From Hansschlegelia quercus (GTDB lineage Bacteria; Pseudomonadota; Alphaproteobacteria; Rhizobiales; Methylopilaceae), in the NCBI RefSeq assembly GCF_004310425.1, contig NZ_SIUB01000007.1:62001-126000 (forward strand): DNA of 64,000 nt, given 5' to 3'. Shown here piece after piece: positions 41,477 through 50,255 of this stretch. Below the pieces are notes generated by a model. That model did not search any database. It was given only the letters and a program-made list of their open reading frames with translations, and was not told the origin of the DNA. The stretch's first letter is position 1; every line of letters starts with the position of its first letter. A program made the position numbers and the translations under genes.

Positions 41477-41872
41477 ATGAACCTGCTCTCACGAGCGGCC
41501 CATGCGGGCCTGCTCGCGGTTTCGCTCGCCGCCTGCTCGGGAGCGACGCCCAGGACCGACCTTGTCGCAGCGCCGCCGTCGCCGACGGTCACGGCCCGAC
41601 CCACCGCGCAGGAGAAGGCCGAAGCGACCTTCGAGCAGGCTTGCGAGTATTCCCGTCTCGCGATGGCGGGTTGGGGCCTCGCGCGGCTCTTCGTGAAGCT
41701 GAGCGACGAGGATCTCGCCACAGCCGATTGGGCGGTCGACCTCGCCTCGCAGACCTGCGCCAACCCGCCCGAGCTGCGGACCGTCGCCGGGTGGACGGCC
41801 GCCGTCGCCCGGCTCGATCAGGCCGTTCAAGAGTTCAAGTCCGCGCGCGGCGCGACGAAGCGGGAAGCCTGA
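41477..41872 (+). CDS. Small lipoprotein, GTA lysis region
   Basis: The protein has 131 residues with a lipobox LAACS at the end of a signal peptide ('AGLLAVSLAAC'), so it is probably lipidated. The mature part is helical, with 'FEQACEYSRLAMAGWGLARL' and 'DWAVDLASQTCANPPELRTV'. It lies just before the holin-like gene (3-base gap). In a phage lysis set an outer-membrane lipoprotein would be the o-spanin partner, which fits the position, but no family match was found. Confidence 0.7.
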   Translation: MNLLSRAAHAGLLAVSLAACSGATPRTDLVAAPPSPTVTARPTAQEKAEATFEQACEYSRLAMAGWGLARLFVKLSDEDLATADWAVDLASQTCANPPELRTVAGWTAAVARLDQAVQEFKSARGATKREA

Positions 41873-41875
41873 GCC

Positions 41876-42298
41876 ATGTCGAAAGCCATCACGGCCGCGC
41901 TTGTCGCCGCGGCGACCTCCACCGTCGCCGCCACCATTCGCGACGTCGCGATCTCCGGCGCCGTCGTCCGCGCCGACGCCGCGACGAATCTTGCTTCCGG
42001 AGCCATCGAGAAAGCTGTCGCGATGCCCTCCGTACAGGACGCGATCGCGTCCGTCCGGGCCGAGCCCATCGCCTGGTACAGGTCGCAGGCGCTTTGGGGC
42101 GGCCTCCTTGCGCTGGCGCCGAGCCTCGTAATCTTCGCAGGCCAGCGGCTCGGCTTCGAGATCACGGACGGCGAAGCCGCGGAGATCGTCTCGCAGGTCA
42201 CCGCGATCGCCGGCGCGATCCTGGCTCTCCATGGCCGCGTGACCACCACGCGCCCGATCGCCGGCACCGCGGCCGCCGCGAAGGTCCTCGAGACCTAA
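41876..42298 (+). CDS. Holin-like membrane protein
   Basis: The protein has 140 residues. A hydrophobic N-terminal Ala-rich region ('AITAALVAAATSTVAATIRD') and a central region 'PIAWYRSQALWGGLLALAPS', followed by LVIFAGQRLGF and 'AIAGAILALHGRVTTTR', give two probable membrane spans. The layout Trp-Tyr-Arg-Ser then Leu-rich span then Gly-Arg matches phage holins of the small helical type. It sits between the lipoprotein and the coiled-coil protein in the lysis-like set. Confidence 0.6.
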   Translation: MSKAITAALVAAATSTVAATIRDVAISGAVVRADAATNLASGAIEKAVAMPSVQDAIASVRAEPIAWYRSQALWGGLLALAPSLVIFAGQRLGFEITDGEAAEIVSQVTAIAGAILALHGRVTTTRPIAGTAAAAKVLET

Positions 42299-42319
42299 TC
42301 GCTCAGTGAGGCCCGTCCG

Positions 42320-42904
42320 ATGACCGGATCCCATGCACAGTCCGTCTACGCGCATGACGACGCCAAGCTCGCGGCGCTCGAACAGCGGGTGTACGGCCTC
42401 GAGCGCGGAGTCCAGGACCTCAACCAGCTGTTCACCGGCCGCATCGGCGACGTCTCGGCGCAGCTCGCCGGGCTGGCGTCGAAGCTCGACGAGCGCTCGC
42501 GCACGCCTTGGGCGACGATCGTGTCCGCAATGGGCGTGGTGCTCGCGATCGTGATCGCGGGCGGCCAACTCGCCAAGGCTCCGATTGACGACGCGCTTCA
42601 TCGCGTCGAGCGCGACCAGACGCGGCTCGAGGCCCAGTCGACGCCGCTCGCGACCTTCGTCGACTTCAAGGCGACATACGAAAACAACCGGCTGGTTCTG
42701 CGGCAGGACGTCGACGCGCGCTTTGCAGGCCTCAGCGCCGCGATCAAATCGGTCGAAGGGCAGGCGCGCGAGGCGCTGACGTCGCTTCCCTCCCGCTCCG
42801 AACTGGACGAGCGGCGGCGCGCGAGCGAGCAGGCCGTCGAGGGGCTTCAACGCCAGATTGACCGGCTGCCGCTTTCAGCCGATTGCGCGAAAGTGCGGGG
42901 ATGA
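42320..42904 (+). CDS. Coiled-coil membrane protein, lysis region
   Basis: The protein has 194 residues. One membrane span ('TIVSAMGVVLAIVIAGG', about 66-82) is flanked by long coiled-coil segments ('DDAKLAALEQRVYGLERGVQ', 'SVEGQAREALTSLPSRSELD', 'QAVEGLQRQIDRLPL'). No domain was recognised. Position at the end of the lysis-like set suggests a spanin or signal-arrest function, but this is inference. Confidence 0.65.
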   Translation: MTGSHAQSVYAHDDAKLAALEQRVYGLERGVQDLNQLFTGRIGDVSAQLAGLASKLDERSRTPWATIVSAMGVVLAIVIAGGQLAKAPIDDALHRVERDQTRLEAQSTPLATFVDFKATYENNRLVLRQDVDARFAGLSAAIKSVEGQAREALTSLPSRSELDERRRASEQAVEGLQRQIDRLPLSADCAKVRG

Positions 42905-43003
42905 CCATAGGCTCTGGCCAGCGCCCGGATCGGCCTTACTTTCCGCGACCGGCGGCGCGGCCTCCGGGCGTTCATCAGCCGTTCAAGCGGAAGGGCAGTA
43001 GAA

Positions 43004-43426
43004 GTGGCCATGAAGCGGCCCAGCGCAGCGGCTTTAGGCGCGCTCCTCGTTCTCTGGGGAAGCGTTGCTGCGGCCGCAGAGGATGGGCCGCCGCCGCCTC
43101 AGAAGAGTGAGGCGCCACGGCAGCCCAACGACGACGAAGGGGGCCTCAAGCGCGCGCGCGACATGGCGAGGCGCGCCGATCCGTCCGGCGGGGTGGACTG
43201 CCTCAATGGCCGCGAAGCGCGACGCGCGATCGCCGAGAAGCGCGCGGTCACGCTCGCGCAGGCCCTCCGCACAGCGCGCGACGCATGGCCCGGCGAGGTC
43301 ATCGACTACCGGCTCTGCACCTATGACGGCCGCGTCGCCTACGAGCTCACGCTGCTCGCAGACGATGGGCGGGTCGGGCGCGTCCGCGTCTCGGCCTCAG
43401 ACGGAGCGCTTCTCGGCGTCCGCTAG
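43004..43426 (+). CDS. PepSY-like periplasmic protein
   Basis: The protein has 140 residues with a signal peptide (ALGALLVLWGSVAAAA) and a C-terminal PepSY-type fold ('ITEKRAVTLAQ'-like region 'RRAIAEKRAVTLAQALRTAR', then 'PGEVIDYRLCTYDGRVAYEL'). PepSY proteins are often partners of a two-component system and modulate its sensor. Indeed the next genes are the regulator and kinase. A GTG at 43004 and an ATG at 43010 are both possible starts; AAGGG lies upstream of the GTG. Confidence 0.82.
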   Translation: MAMKRPSAAALGALLVLWGSVAAAAEDGPPPPQKSEAPRQPNDDEGGLKRARDMARRADPSGGVDCLNGREARRAIAEKRAVTLAQALRTARDAWPGEVIDYRLCTYDGRVAYELTLLADDGRVGRVRVSASDGALLGVR

Positions 43427-43495
43427 CGCTAGCGCTCTCGCCCTCGACCTGGGCCTCTGCCACACTGCGGCGTCACATCGGAGTTTTCAGTCCCC

Positions 43496-44164
43496 ATGCG
43501 CCTTCTCGTCGTCGAAGACGATCCCGACCTGAACCGGCAGATCGCGACTGCGCTCGAGGAGGCCGGCTACGCCGTCGACCGCGCGCTCGACGGCGAGGAA
43601 GGCCACTTTCTCGGCGACACCGAACCCTATGACGCCATCGTGCTCGATCTCGGCCTGCCGAAGAAGGACGGGATCAGCGTGCTCGAGCAATGGCGACGGG
43701 ACGGGCGCTCGACGCCGGTCCTGATCCTGACCGCGCGAGACCGCTGGTCGGACAAGGTGCAGGGCTTCGACGCCGGCGCCGACGACTATGTCGCTAAGCC
43801 TTTCCACATGGAGGAGATTCTCGCCCGGGTCCGCGCGCTTCTGCGTCGCGCGAGCGGCCACGCCTCGAGTGAACTGTTGTGCGGCCCTGTTAGGCTCGAC
43901 ACCCGCGCCGGACGGGTCACCATCGACGGCAACGCGATACGGCTGACCTCGCACGAATACCGGCTGCTCGCCTACATGATGCACCATCAGGGCCGCGTCG
44001 TGTCGCGGACCGAGCTCGTCGAGCATCTCTACGATCAGGATTTCGACCGAGACTCGAACACGATCGAAGTGTTCGTGGGCCGACTTCGCAAGAAGCTCGG
44101 CCCGGACGTGATCCAGACCGTGCGCGGCCTCGGCTATCTGTTGGCGCCCCCGGAGATCGCGTGA
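43496..44164 (+). CDS. OmpR-type response regulator
   Basis: The regulator has 222 residues. The receiver domain holds D51 (AIVLDLGLPKKDG), acidic pocket residues E7, D8 and D9, and the Lys of VAKPFH. The C-terminal winged helix is of the Trans_reg_C type ('IRLTSHEYRLLAYMMHHQGR', 'RDSNTIEVFVGRLRKKLG'). It overlaps the kinase gene by four bases. With the PepSY protein it forms a unit of the FeuPQ or PhoPQ kind that in alphaproteobacteria senses the envelope or cations. Confidence 0.93.
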   Translation: MRLLVVEDDPDLNRQIATALEEAGYAVDRALDGEEGHFLGDTEPYDAIVLDLGLPKKDGISVLEQWRRDGRSTPVLILTARDRWSDKVQGFDAGADDYVAKPFHMEEILARVRALLRRASGHASSELLCGPVRLDTRAGRVTIDGNAIRLTSHEYRLLAYMMHHQGRVVSRTELVEHLYDQDFDRDSNTIEVFVGRLRKKLGPDVIQTVRGLGYLLAPPEIA

Positions 44165-45621
44165 GCGCGGACGCCGACCTCGCTCCGGCCGCGCTTGGCC
44201 TCTCCCGCGAGGGGCGGGCCGCAGCGGAGAAACCGGCGCCGGAGGGCTCCCGCCACGGTGCGTCAGTCGCGGCCCGCCTCTTCGTTTCCGCTGCGCTTTG
44301 GGCCGGCGCCGTACTGCTGATCGGCGGCGTGACGCTGTCGTCCTATTACACCCGCTCCGTCGAGCGAGGGTTCGACCAGCGGCTGCACGTCTATCTCAAG
44401 ACGCTGGTCGGCGCAGTCGCCGACGGCGCTTTCGGTCGAAAGGATCCGGGCTCCTTCGGCGAGCCGCGCTTCGACCTCCCGCTCTCGGGCTGGTACTGGC
44501 AGATCACTAGGATCGACCGCGATCCGCCTGAGGCGACCACCTCCAAATCCCTGTTCGAGGAGCAACTGCCGCGTCTTGCCGATGTCGGCGTCCCGGAAAC
44601 CATTGTCGGCACGCGCGAAGGCTACGCCAAGGGACCCGACGGGCAGCGGCTGCGCATGGTCGAGCGGACGATCGATCTTGGCCAGGACGGCCGCTACGCG
44701 ATCGCGATCGGCGCAGCCGCCGGCGAGATCGATCGGGACGTCTCCGACTTCAACGCCGCTTTGCTGGTGAGCTTCCTTGCTTTGTTCGCGGGTTTGATCG
44801 CGACCACCTGGTTCCAGGTCGGCTTCGGTCTCAGGCCGCTGCGACGGATCCGCGCCCAGCTCGCCGACATCCGCGCCGGTCGCCGGTCCCGCCTCGGCGG
44901 CGCCTTTCCACGCGAGATCGCGCCGCTCGCGGGCGAGCTCAATGCGCTGCTCGACTCGAACCGGGAGATCGTGGAGCGCGCGCGCACCCATGTCGGCAAT
45001 CTTGCGCATGGGCTGAAGACGCCGCTCTCGGTGATCGCGAACGAGGCGAATGTCAGCGCCGACCCGTTCGCCGAGAAGGTGCGGGAGCAGGCGCAGATCA
45101 TGCGCCGCCAGGTCGACCACCATCTCGAGCGCGCGCGGCTTTCGGCTGGCGTCGCCTTCGCCGGCGAGGCTGCGGAGGTGAGGCCCGCGCTGGAGGCGCT
45201 CGCGCGTACGATGGAGAAGGTCTATCGCGGCCGCGACATCGCCGTGGAGCTCGCCTGCGGCGATGACCTCCGGTTTCGCGGCGAGAAGCAGGACCTCGAG
45301 GAGATGGTCGGCAATCTTGTCGACAACGCCTTTAAATGGGCGGGCGGCCGGGTCGCGATCGTGGCCGAGACGGCCGGCAAGCCGGCGGCCGGCGCTCGGG
45401 AGACCTTCCGCGTGGTGGTTGATGACGACGGTCCCGGCCTCGGAGCCGATGAGCGCGAGGAGGTCATGCGACGCGGCCGCAGGCTAGACGAGACCAAGCC
45501 GGGCTCAGGCCTTGGGCTCGCGATCGTGAACGACCTCGCCGCGATGTATGGCGGTCGTCTGGCCCTAGACCGCTCCCCGACCGGCGGCCTGCGCTGCCAG
45601 TTGGAGCTCCCGGCGGCGTAA
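44161..45621 (+). CDS. Sensor histidine kinase (partner of PepSY/OmpR-type regulator)
   Basis: The kinase has 486 residues with two membrane spans around a periplasmic domain ('FVSAALWAGAVLLIGGVTLS' near 41-60 and 'LVSFLALFAGLIATTWFQVG' near 202-221). A HAMP-like linker precedes the dimerisation helix with the phospho-His in NLAHGLKTPLSV. The HATPase domain has 'EEMVGNLVDNAFKWAGG', DDDGPGLG and 'TKPGSGLGLAIVND'. It ends two bases before the convergent flavoprotein gene stop. Similar to the FeuQ kinases of rhizobia. Confidence 0.93.
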   Translation: MSADADLAPAALGLSREGRAAAEKPAPEGSRHGASVAARLFVSAALWAGAVLLIGGVTLSSYYTRSVERGFDQRLHVYLKTLVGAVADGAFGRKDPGSFGEPRFDLPLSGWYWQITRIDRDPPEATTSKSLFEEQLPRLADVGVPETIVGTREGYAKGPDGQRLRMVERTIDLGQDGRYAIAIGAAAGEIDRDVSDFNAALLVSFLALFAGLIATTWFQVGFGLRPLRRIRAQLADIRAGRRSRLGGAFPREIAPLAGELNALLDSNREIVERARTHVGNLAHGLKTPLSVIANEANVSADPFAEKVREQAQIMRRQVDHHLERARLSAGVAFAGEAAEVRPALEALARTMEKVYRGRDIAVELACGDDLRFRGEKQDLEEMVGNLVDNAFKWAGGRVAIVAETAGKPAAGARETFRVVVDDDGPGLGADEREEVMRRGRRLDETKPGSGLGLAIVNDLAAMYGGRLALDRSPTGGLRCQLELPAA

Positions 45622-45623
45622 TC

Positions 45624-47297
45624 TCACCTGAGCGTCGCGCGCGCCGCCAGAAGGCCGAGCGTCAGCCGGGCCGTCTTCAGAGGAGCGGGCGCGCCGCGGG
45701 CGCCGGCGGCGGCGAAGGCGTGGGACGGCAGGTCCGCCGAGAACCGCCCGCAATCCAGCCCGGAGCCCAGCCCGAGCAGACGGGACAGCGCTTCCGGCCC
45801 GTCCGCGCCCAGCGCGACCGCGGAGCCGATATCGGACGCTGTGATTTCGGCGCCGAAGTCGACGAAAGCGGAGTCCGCATCCTCCGCGCCGAGCCGGGCG
45901 AGATAGGCGGCGACCGGGCCATCCGCTTCGTCGGAGAGCGCGTCGACCACGGGCTGCTGGTCTTCGGTCGCTGCGAAGAGATGGTTGGCCGCCGCCAGTC
46001 CGGCGCGCCAGCCGCTCGCGATCGCGTCCGCGACGCCCGATCCGGCGAACGCGGTAAACAGCCCATGTTCCGGCCGAAGCCCTGAGCGTCGCGCGAGTTC
46101 GTCTCGGGCAGCGAACCCCCCGGCGACGACGAGCGCGTCAGCCTCGATCGAGCGCGCCGCAGCGGCGGCGCCGTCCCCCAGGCGATTGGCGGCCCGGACG
46201 CCGGTGATGCGGCCGGCGCCCTCGTCATAGTCGACGCCCGTGACGACGCTCGAAAACGCCAGAGGCAGGCCGAGCGCCTTCGCCTCGTCGACGATCCCTC
46301 CTTGCGGGGCGTCGCGGGCGTCGAGGGTCATCTCGACCGAAACGCCCGCTTCCTTCAGATCGACCGCCGTGCGGTAGCCGTCGTCCGAGAGCGTCGCGAC
46401 GACGACCTTCTCGCCCGGCGCGACGGCGTGTCGGCGGAGCAGCGCGCGCGCAGCCTGGGAGCCGATGATCCCAGGCCGGTCATTGTCGCGGAACACCAGC
46501 GGGCGCTCGCGAAAACCGGTCGCGAGCACGACGGCGCCGGCGGAGATGCGGCGCACGACGACCTCGCCAGGCCGGCGCGGATCCGACCGCTCGATTGCGA
46601 CGACCGCCGGGCCGGGCTCGATGTCGATCACAGTCGCGCCCAGGCGCAGCGCGTCTCGATCCGCGAACGCGGCGGCCGCCCGCGCCGTCCAGTCGCCGAG
46701 CGCGCGCTCCGCGACCACGGCGTCGAACAGATCCGAGGTTCCGCAGGGGCGGCGCGACGCCTCGACGATCACGACGTGAAGCCCTGTGCGGCGAAGCGCG
46801 GTGACGGCGGCGACGCCCGCGGCGCCGGAGCCGATCACGACGACGTCGCAGGTTTCCTCGATCGTAGACGGGAGCGGGCGAGGCGCCGGGAGCCTCATGC
46901 GGGGCAGGGGCAGAACGCGGCGCAGCCGCTCGATCGCGACGCCACGGATCATGCCGCGCACGGAAGTCTTCGGAGCGAGCCGTACGGGTCGCGCCGCCAT
47001 GCCTTCGCGGATCACGATCTCGTCGCCGGAGATTGCGGCCCAGTCGCCGGAATCGTCCTCGATCATCACGGGCACGTGGTCCTCGAGCCCGAGCGCCGCG
47101 AGCGCGCGTGGGCGGCCGAGCGTCGGGCTCGTCGCCCAGCGCGGCGCTCCCGACGCCAGCAGCGCGCTCGCCAGCGTGTCGCCGTAGAGGCCCGACAGCG
47201 CGCGTCCGGCGAAGCGGAAGCCGACCGGCTCGTCGCGATCGATCCGCGTTCCGAAGCGGGCGCCGGCGGACGGCGGCAGACGGAACGGTCCGCTCAT
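45624..47297 (-). CDS. Sarcosine oxidase alpha-like FAD oxidoreductase
   Basis: The protein has 557 residues. The N-terminal domain is like that of sarcosine oxidase alpha ('FRFAGRALSGLYGDTLASAL', ASGAPRW), and the central FAD/NAD domain has the Rossmann motif GSGAAG in 'TCDVVVIGSGAAGVAAVTAL' and 'GAVVLATGFRERPLVFRDND'. It lacks a C-terminal aminomethyltransferase domain, which true SoxA has, so it is a short relative. GGAGG lies before the ATG at 47297. It overlaps the next gene upstream by four bases. Confidence 0.82.
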   Translation of the reverse strand: MSGPFRLPPSAGARFGTRIDRDEPVGFRFAGRALSGLYGDTLASALLASGAPRWATSPTLGRPRALAALGLEDHVPVMIEDDSGDWAAISGDEIVIREGMAARPVRLAPKTSVRGMIRGVAIERLRRVLPLPRMRLPAPRPLPSTIEETCDVVVIGSGAAGVAAVTALRRTGLHVVIVEASRRPCGTSDLFDAVVAERALGDWTARAAAAFADRDALRLGATVIDIEPGPAVVAIERSDPRRPGEVVVRRISAGAVVLATGFRERPLVFRDNDRPGIIGSQAARALLRRHAVAPGEKVVVATLSDDGYRTAVDLKEAGVSVEMTLDARDAPQGGIVDEAKALGLPLAFSSVVTGVDYDEGAGRITGVRAANRLGDGAAAAARSIEADALVVAGGFAARDELARRSGLRPEHGLFTAFAGSGVADAIASGWRAGLAAANHLFAATEDQQPVVDALSDEADGPVAAYLARLGAEDADSAFVDFGAEITASDIGSAVALGADGPEALSRLLGLGSGLDCGRFSADLPSHAFAAAGARGAPAPLKTARLTLGLLAARATLR

Positions 47298-48523
47298 CGC
47301 GCAACCTCCCGCGTCGGCCGTCTTGTCGGCGCGAACGGCGCCAGCGCGAGGTCCGCCGGCTTGTCCGCGAGCATCCGGACCGCGTCGCGCCACGTCGAGA
47401 CGGCGCCCGACAGCGCGTCGCGGCCGAAGCCCAGCGACAGCCAGAGGCCGGGAATGTCTGCCGCGCCGACCTGCGCCCGACCGTCGACGCCGGTCCAGAC
47501 CGTCACCGGTTCTTCCGACGCCATGACGAGACGCGACAGCGACGGCGCGGCCTCCACCGCGCGCCGCGCGAGTTCGTTTCCGCTGAACGGCCCGGACAGC
47601 GTGATCGCTCCGTCGATATCGCGCGACAAAGTGAGGTCGCCGACCAGCAGCGCCGGCCCGAGCGACGGACCGCCGGGTTCCGCGACGATGATCTGGCGCT
47701 CCTCCCGCTTCAGCGACAGCCGACCCCTATTCTCCCGAACGAGGCGAATGGCGGCGAAATCGTCGGCGAGCATCACACGACGCGCCGCGATCAGCCGTCC
47801 GCCGACGATCACCCCTGCGACGCCCAAGTCATCGCGCTCGAGCCGTTCGACCGGCGCGCCCGCGAACAGGGCCGCGCCCTGCTGGGCGGCGGCGTCGGCG
47901 AGCGCGAAGGCGAGCGCGTCGGCGTCGACCGTCAGCGCGCCGGGTTCGTAGAGCGCGGCGCCGACGTCGCGCCCCGCGCCGAGCGGTGGGCTCAACGCCG
48001 AGACCTCGAGCGGCGGGACCATCCATGCCGCAACGCCGGCAGCCTTCGCGGCTCCTGCCGCCGCGGTGAGCGCCTCGACGTCATACTGGGAAGAGGCGAG
48101 GGCGAGAACGCCGGCCGCATCGCGCGCGACCGGGCCCGGCAGCCGCCCCACCAGCCGCTTCAGCCGCTTCGGCGCGCGCGCCTCTGCCGCGAGGCGGTTG
48201 AGGTCGCTATGGGCGGACCGCACCACCGGCCAGGCGCGCTCGTCAGCCGCCGCGGCGATCTCCCCCTCCGCGAACAGCGCGACCGGCCCGCGGCTTGCGC
48301 AGCCGAGCGCGATCGCGAGCGCCCGCACGCCGCCGCCTACGATGACGATGTCGTAGGCTTCGGCGGGGCTTTGCCCCACGGAAGCGGCGTGCGACCGGGC
48401 GGGAGAGGGCGGACGTGCGAGCACGGAGGAGAGCGCGCGGCGGAGCAAGTTCAGACTTCTGTCACAGGCTCGGATGGAGGGACGGTCGAAGGTAGCGCGC
48501 CGGACCGCAACGTCATGTCGCAA
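47294..48523 (-). CDS. Sarcosine oxidase beta-like FAD oxidoreductase
   Basis: The protein has up to 409 residues. The N-terminus 'SLNLLRRALSSVLARPPSP' followed by 'AYDIVIVGGGVRALAIALGC' matches the start of sarcosine oxidase beta, with the GxGxxG FAD motif degenerate (GGGVRA). Later 'GLWLSLGFGRDALSGAV' matches its closing FAD region. The start is uncertain: TTG at 48523 or a later TTG/GTG. Pairing with the alpha-like gene suggests a degenerate two-subunit amine oxidase; gamma and delta genes are missing. Confidence 0.72.
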   Translation of the reverse strand: MRHDVAVRRATFDRPSIRACDRSLNLLRRALSSVLARPPSPARSHAASVGQSPAEAYDIVIVGGGVRALAIALGCASRGPVALFAEGEIAAAADERAWPVVRSAHSDLNRLAAEARAPKRLKRLVGRLPGPVARDAAGVLALASSQYDVEALTAAAGAAKAAGVAAWMVPPLEVSALSPPLGAGRDVGAALYEPGALTVDADALAFALADAAAQQGAALFAGAPVERLERDDLGVAGVIVGGRLIAARRVMLADDFAAIRLVRENRGRLSLKREERQIIVAEPGGPSLGPALLVGDLTLSRDIDGAITLSGPFSGNELARRAVEAAPSLSRLVMASEEPVTVWTGVDGRAQVGAADIPGLWLSLGFGRDALSGAVSTWRDAVRMLADKPADLALAPFAPTRRPTREVAR

Positions 48524-48618
48524 TCCCTACACATGCATAGCTTGCGCGGCGCGACTGCGTGTCTCTTCTCGGCAGGCTGGAACGTCTCTATGTCAGGGGC
48601 GGGAAGGAAGCGAGTCCA

Positions 48619-49740
48619 ATGACGGCTCTATGGGTGACGGTCGCCATCATGACCGGCGCGGCGGTGTTCGTCGTGCTGGGCGCTCTGGCGCGTCGCCATG
48701 GCGCCGAACGGGCCGCTGCGGCGGACGTCGCCGTCTACCGAGACCAACTCGACGAGATCTCGCGCGACCGCGCCCGGGGGCTGATCGACGAGCGCGAGGC
48801 CGAAGCCGCCCGCGCCGAAGTGGCGCGGCGCCTGCTCGCGGCGTCCGAAGCCGCCGACGCCGAGGGCGTCTCGTCAGCCGGCGCTGACCGGCGTCGCCGG
48901 GTCGCTGCGATCGCGGCGCTTGTCGGCGCGCCGCTGATCGCTCTCGGCTCCTACGCGGCGCTCGGCCGACCCGAAATGCCCGATCTTCCGCTCGCCGGTC
49001 GCCTCGACTCGCAGCCGCAGAATCCGCAGGTCGCGGACCTCGTCGAACGGGTCGAAGCCGCGCTGGCGAAGAACCCGGATGACGCCCAGGGGTGGACCGT
49101 CATCGCTCCCGTCTACCTCGCAACCGGACGCGCGGCAGACGCAGCCGAGGCATATCGCAACATCATCCGCATCTCCGGAAATACGCCAGAGCGTATGGCC
49201 GACTATGGCGAGGCGCTGTTTGCGGCTGCTGACGGCGTTGTGACGGCTGATGCGCGCGCTGCGTTCGAGGCGTCGGTCAACTCTGACAAGCCGGCGATCA
49301 AGGGCGCGATCTACCTCGCCCGCGCCGCCCAACAGGACGGCGACCCCAAGCGCGCGCTGGAGCGCCTGCGTCCGATCCTCCAAACCGCGCCGGCCGACGC
49401 GCCGTATCTGAACGCGGTCCGCCGCGAGCTTGAGCGGGTCGCGAGCGTTCCCCCGTTGCCGATGCCGACCGTGAGGCCTGAGGATCGCCAGAAGACGCCT
49501 GAGGAGCGCATGGCGATGATCCGCACCATGGTCGACGGTCTCGGCGACCGGCTCAAGGCCAACGGCGGCGATCTCGGCGAATGGCTGAGACTGGCGAGCG
49601 CCCGCGCCGCGCTCGGAGACGCAGCGGCCGCGAAGGCGGCGCTCTCCGGGGCGCGCGAGAAGTTCGGCGAGGATGGGCGTGCGAAGGCGCGGATCGACGC
49701 GCTCGGCCTTGGACTTGGTCTTGAAGGTCGCGGCGCGTAA
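48619..49740 (+). CDS. ccmI: Cytochrome c maturation protein CcmI (CycH)
   Basis: The protein has 373 residues. Two membrane spans ('[20 protein letters not shown]' near 4-23 and '[20 protein letters not shown]' near 95-114) frame a cytoplasmic coiled-coil segment with the typical '[20 protein letters not shown]' block, and a periplasmic TPR part follows ('[20 protein letters not shown]'). CcmI chaperones apocytochrome c for heme attachment. It heads the ccmI-ccmE-ccmF-ccmH operon, as in rhizobial cycHJKL. Confidence 0.95.
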   Translation: MTALWVTVAIMTGAAVFVVLGALARRHGAERAAAADVAVYRDQLDEISRDRARGLIDEREAEAARAEVARRLLAASEAADAEGVSSAGADRRRRVAAIAALVGAPLIALGSYAALGRPEMPDLPLAGRLDSQPQNPQVADLVERVEAALAKNPDDAQGWTVIAPVYLATGRAADAAEAYRNIIRISGNTPERMADYGEALFAAADGVVTADARAAFEASVNSDKPAIKGAIYLARAAQQDGDPKRALERLRPILQTAPADAPYLNAVRRELERVASVPPLPMPTVRPEDRQKTPEERMAMIRTMVDGLGDRLKANGGDLGEWLRLASARAALGDAAAAKAALSGAREKFGEDGRAKARIDALGLGLGLEGRGA

Positions 49741-49751
49741 AGGGTATCGCG

Positions 49752-50255
49752 ATGACGCTTGACGCCTCCTCACCAGCCTTTCCCTCGCCGCGGCGCAGGG
49801 CGAGCGCCCGCAAGCGCCGGCGCATGATGATCTTCGCCGTGATCGGCCTGGTGCTGGCCGCCGCCGTGGCGCTGATCCTCAACGCCTTCCGCGACACGCT
49901 GGTGTTCTTCCGCACCCCGACCGAGATTGCGGAGCGCGGCGAGGCGCCTGGCGCCCGGCTCAGACTCGGCGGGCTGGTGAAGCAGGGCTCGGTGGTCCAC
50001 GAAGGGACTGTCACCCATTTCGTCGTGACCGACCGAAAGAATGATCTCGCAGTGGCTTATACCGGGATGCTGCCGGATCTGTTCCGCGAGGGCCAAGGCG
50101 TAGTCGCGGAAGGCTCCGTCGGCCAGGACGGCGTGTTCAAGGCGGATTCCGTGCTCGCCAAGCACGACGAAAATTACATGCCGAAGGACGTCGCCGACCG
50201 GCTGAAGGCGCAAGGCGAGTGGCGGCCGGAAGGTGCGGGAGCAGCGCCGAAATGA
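49752..50255 (+). CDS. ccmE: Cytochrome c maturation heme chaperone CcmE (CycJ)
   Basis: This 167-residue protein has an N-terminal membrane anchor ('[20 protein letters not shown]', about 25-44) and an OB-fold periplasmic domain. The heme-binding motif HDENYMP at about 138-144 includes the covalent-heme His138, so it is an HxxxY type. It carries heme from CcmC to CcmF. The stop overlaps the CcmF ATG by four bases. Confidence 0.97.
   Translation: MTLDASSPAFPSPRRRASARKRRRMMIFAVIGLVLAAAVALILNAFRDTLVFFRTPTEIAERGEAPGARLRLGGLVKQGSVVHEGTVTHFVVTDRKNDLAVAYTGMLPDLFREGQGVVAEGSVGQDGVFKADSVLAKHDENYMPKDVADRLKAQGEWRPEGAGAAPK

Noticed and set aside
41489-42850. A 453-residue minus-strand frame across the lysis region
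   Set aside because: It covers three plus-strand genes with sensible starts, signal or membrane features; the antisense frame is Arg/Gly/Asp-rich without domains.
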